In this document: positions 4,975-6,149 of the stretch, in pieces | Numbering within the stretch: the stretch's first letter is position 1 | Layout of the letters: every line of letters starts with the position of its first letter | Assembly: GCA_003506735.1 (NCBI GenBank) | Contig: DNYS01000287.1 | Location: forward strand, 1-6,149 | Direction: 5' to 3' | Length of the DNA: 6,149 nucleotides | Origin: Nitrospinota bacterium | GTDB taxonomy: Bacteria; UBA8248 | Notes under the pieces: model-generated | Told to the model about the DNA's origin: nothing | Databases searched by the model: none | What the model saw: the letters and a program-made list of their open reading frames with translations, nothing else | Translations under genes and position numbers: made by a program

Positions 4975-6149
4975 ATGCCAAATTCCGCCGAACTCGCGGA
5001 TTGGGTTTGCGACGCACGCGACCGGACACTCGAACTGGTGGCCGATCTGTCGGACGACCAGCTCATCGGCCCGAAGCTCGTCTGCGTCAACCCCTTGCTC
5101 TGGGAAATCGGCCACATGGCCTGGTTCCAGGGAAAATGGCTCCTCCGGGCCATCAACGGCCACGAGCCGATCCGGGGCAACGAGGACGAGCTCTACGATT
5201 CCACGGAAATTGACCACCACACGCGGTGGGACCTGCCCCTCCCGCCCCGGGCGGAAACTTACGCCTACATGAACCAGGTCGTGGACCTGGTCCTGGAGCG
5301 CATCGACAGCGGAAATTTGACCGCTGAGGAGGCCTACCATGTGAGGTATGGCGTCCTTCACGAGGACATGCACACCGAGGCCTTCTCCTACACCCGCCAG
5401 ACCCTGGGCTATCCGGTTCCATCGGGGCTCCTGGAGTTCACCGGGCGCACCCGCACGAAAGAGGACATCGGCGGCGGCCCCCTCCCCGGCGACGTCAAAA
5501 TTCCGGGCGGGACCTACATGCTGGGCGCGCCCCGGGACGAGCCCTTCGCCTTCGACAACGAAAAATGGGCGCATTCGGCCGCGATCGAGGCCTTCTCCAT
5601 CGCCCGGGCGGCCGTCACCCAGGCCGAATTCGCCGCCTTCGTCGATGACGGCGGATACCAAAAAGAGGCGCTCTGGACCGAAGAGGGCTGGAACTGGCGC
5701 GGGGAGGAGGACTCTCTGCATCCGGTCCACTGGCGGGCTGGAACTGGCGGCTGGGAGCGGCGGAACTTCGATCGATGGGTGCCACTGGAGCCGCACCGGC
5801 CCGTGATTCACATCAATTTTTATGAAGCCGAGGCCTACTGCCGCTGGGCGGGCCGCCGCCTCCCGACCGAGGCCGAGTGGGAACTCGCCGCATCGGGCGA
5901 GCCGGACCCATCGGGCGCGGGCTTCACGGAGCGGAAGCGGCGCTACCCCTGGGGAGACGAGCCGTCCACACCCGAGCGGGCCAACCTCGACTGGCGCCAT
6001 ATGGGCTGCGTGGACGTGGGCGCCTTCCCGAAGGGGGACAGCGCCTTCGGTTGCCGCCAAATGCTCGGGAACACCTGGGAGTGGACTTCTTCTGAATTCG
6101 CCCCCTTCCCGGGATTCGTTGCGGACGATTACAAGGACTACTCCGAGCC
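4975..6149 (+). CDS. EgtB/SenA-like nonheme-iron C-S (or C-Se) bond-forming enzyme, 3' end outside window
   Basis: The frame is open for 391 codons from ATG 4975 and runs off the right edge without a stop. Residues about 8-140 form a DinB-like helical domain. H47 (IGHMAWF) and H129/H133 (LHEDMHTEA) fit the three-histidine iron site of EgtB. From about residue 174 the SUMF1/FGE fold follows: PGGTYMLG (177-184), VIHINFYEAEAYCRWAG (277-293), RLPTEAEWE (295-303), YPWGDE (324-329) and GNTWEWT (365-371). The missing part is probably the last few dozen residues. Such enzymes couple hercynine to cysteine, glutamylcysteine or selenosugar with O2. The YDSTEIDHHTRWDLPLP stretch (74-90) and HEDMHTEA recall selenoneine synthase SenA or an uncharacterised branch more than classical EgtB. 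No EgtD, EgtC, SenB or SenC gene is visible. The ribosome site is GGAG at 4963-4966. A long open frame on the opposite strand here is a GC artefact. Confidence 0.87.
   Translation, partial: MPNSAELADWVCDARDRTLELVADLSDDQLIGPKLVCVNPLLWEIGHMAWFQGKWLLRAINGHEPIRGNEDELYDSTEIDHHTRWDLPLPPRAETYAYMNQVVDLVLERIDSGNLTAEEAYHVRYGVLHEDMHTEAFSYTRQTLGYPVPSGLLEFTGRTRTKEDIGGGPLPGDVKIPGGTYMLGAPRDEPFAFDNEKWAHSAAIEAFSIARAAVTQAEFAAFVDDGGYQKEALWTEEGWNWRGEEDSLHPVHWRAGTGGWERRNFDRWVPLEPHRPVIHINFYEAEAYCRWAGRRLPTEAEWELAASGEPDPSGAGFTERKRRYPWGDEPSTPERANLDWRHMGCVDVGAFPKGDSAFGCRQMLGNTWEWTSSEFAPFPGFVADDYKDYSE
5685..5749. repeat. 15-bp direct repeat inside the iron-enzyme gene, read in two frames
   Basis: GGGCTGGAACTGGCG occurs at 5685-5699 and again at 5735-5749. 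The 50-bp offset is not a multiple of three, so the first copy encodes GWNW and the second RAGTG. No similarity extends past the 15 bp. Both copies lie in a family segment that is normally conserved, so this may be chance. Confidence 0.6.

Noticed and set aside
4930..6060. A 376-codon open frame on the minus strand
   Set aside because: It lies antisense to the EgtB/SenA-like gene, which has clear conserved motifs. The translation is rich in P, G, R and A without a recognisable domain, typical of the opposite strand of a GC-rich gene.

Overview
This is a GC-rich (roughly two-thirds G+C by eye), densely coded bacterial chromosomal segment. It has no tRNA, rRNA, CRISPR array, transposase or integrase that I can see. 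Short gaps, overlapping start/stop codons and mostly uniform codon use point to a free-living bacterium of a high-GC lineage; the sequence alone does not fix the phylum.

Positions 130-4404 (+ strand) form a carbohydrate-decoration block. It starts with a LegB-like NAD-dependent sugar-nucleotide 4,6-dehydratase (130-1110) and a sugar-1-phosphate nucleotidyltransferase (1110-1811, sharing one base with it). A CgeB-like family-1 glycosyltransferase follows (1808-2827, ATGA overlap). After a 78-bp gap comes a class I SAM methyltransferase (2906-3682), then a PIG-L/LmbE zinc deacetylase (about 3733-4404). The likely joint role is to activate a sugar as a nucleotide derivative, convert it through a 4-keto intermediate, transfer it, and tailor the glycan by methylation and N-deacetylation, as in surface polysaccharide or nonulosonate-type clusters. 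The aminotransferase and synthase partners usual for LegB are not in the window and may lie upstream.

Positions 4408-4794 (- strand) hold a GLOD5-like VOC/glyoxalase-fold protein that converges on the deacetylase gene with only 3 bp between the two stops. A 180-bp divergent spacer (4795-4974) carries a good sigma-70-like promoter pointing right and a cluster of TTCCGG/CCGGAA motifs.

From 4975 to the right edge runs the 5' part (391 codons, no stop) of an EgtB/SenA-type nonheme-iron enzyme: a DinB-like three-histidine iron domain followed by a formylglycine-generating-enzyme (SUMF1) fold. Such enzymes make ergothioneine, selenoneine or related thiol-histidine compounds. Its residues around the iron site look more like the selenoneine-synthase side of the family than classical EgtB, but that is an impression from memory.

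The most unusual point is the deacetylase start. A strong AAAGGAG ribosome site is followed 7 nt later by ATC rather than ATG, and there is no ATG, GTG or TTG in frame upstream of the catalytic PHPDDE motif. A standard gene caller would start at GTG 3850 and lose the active site.
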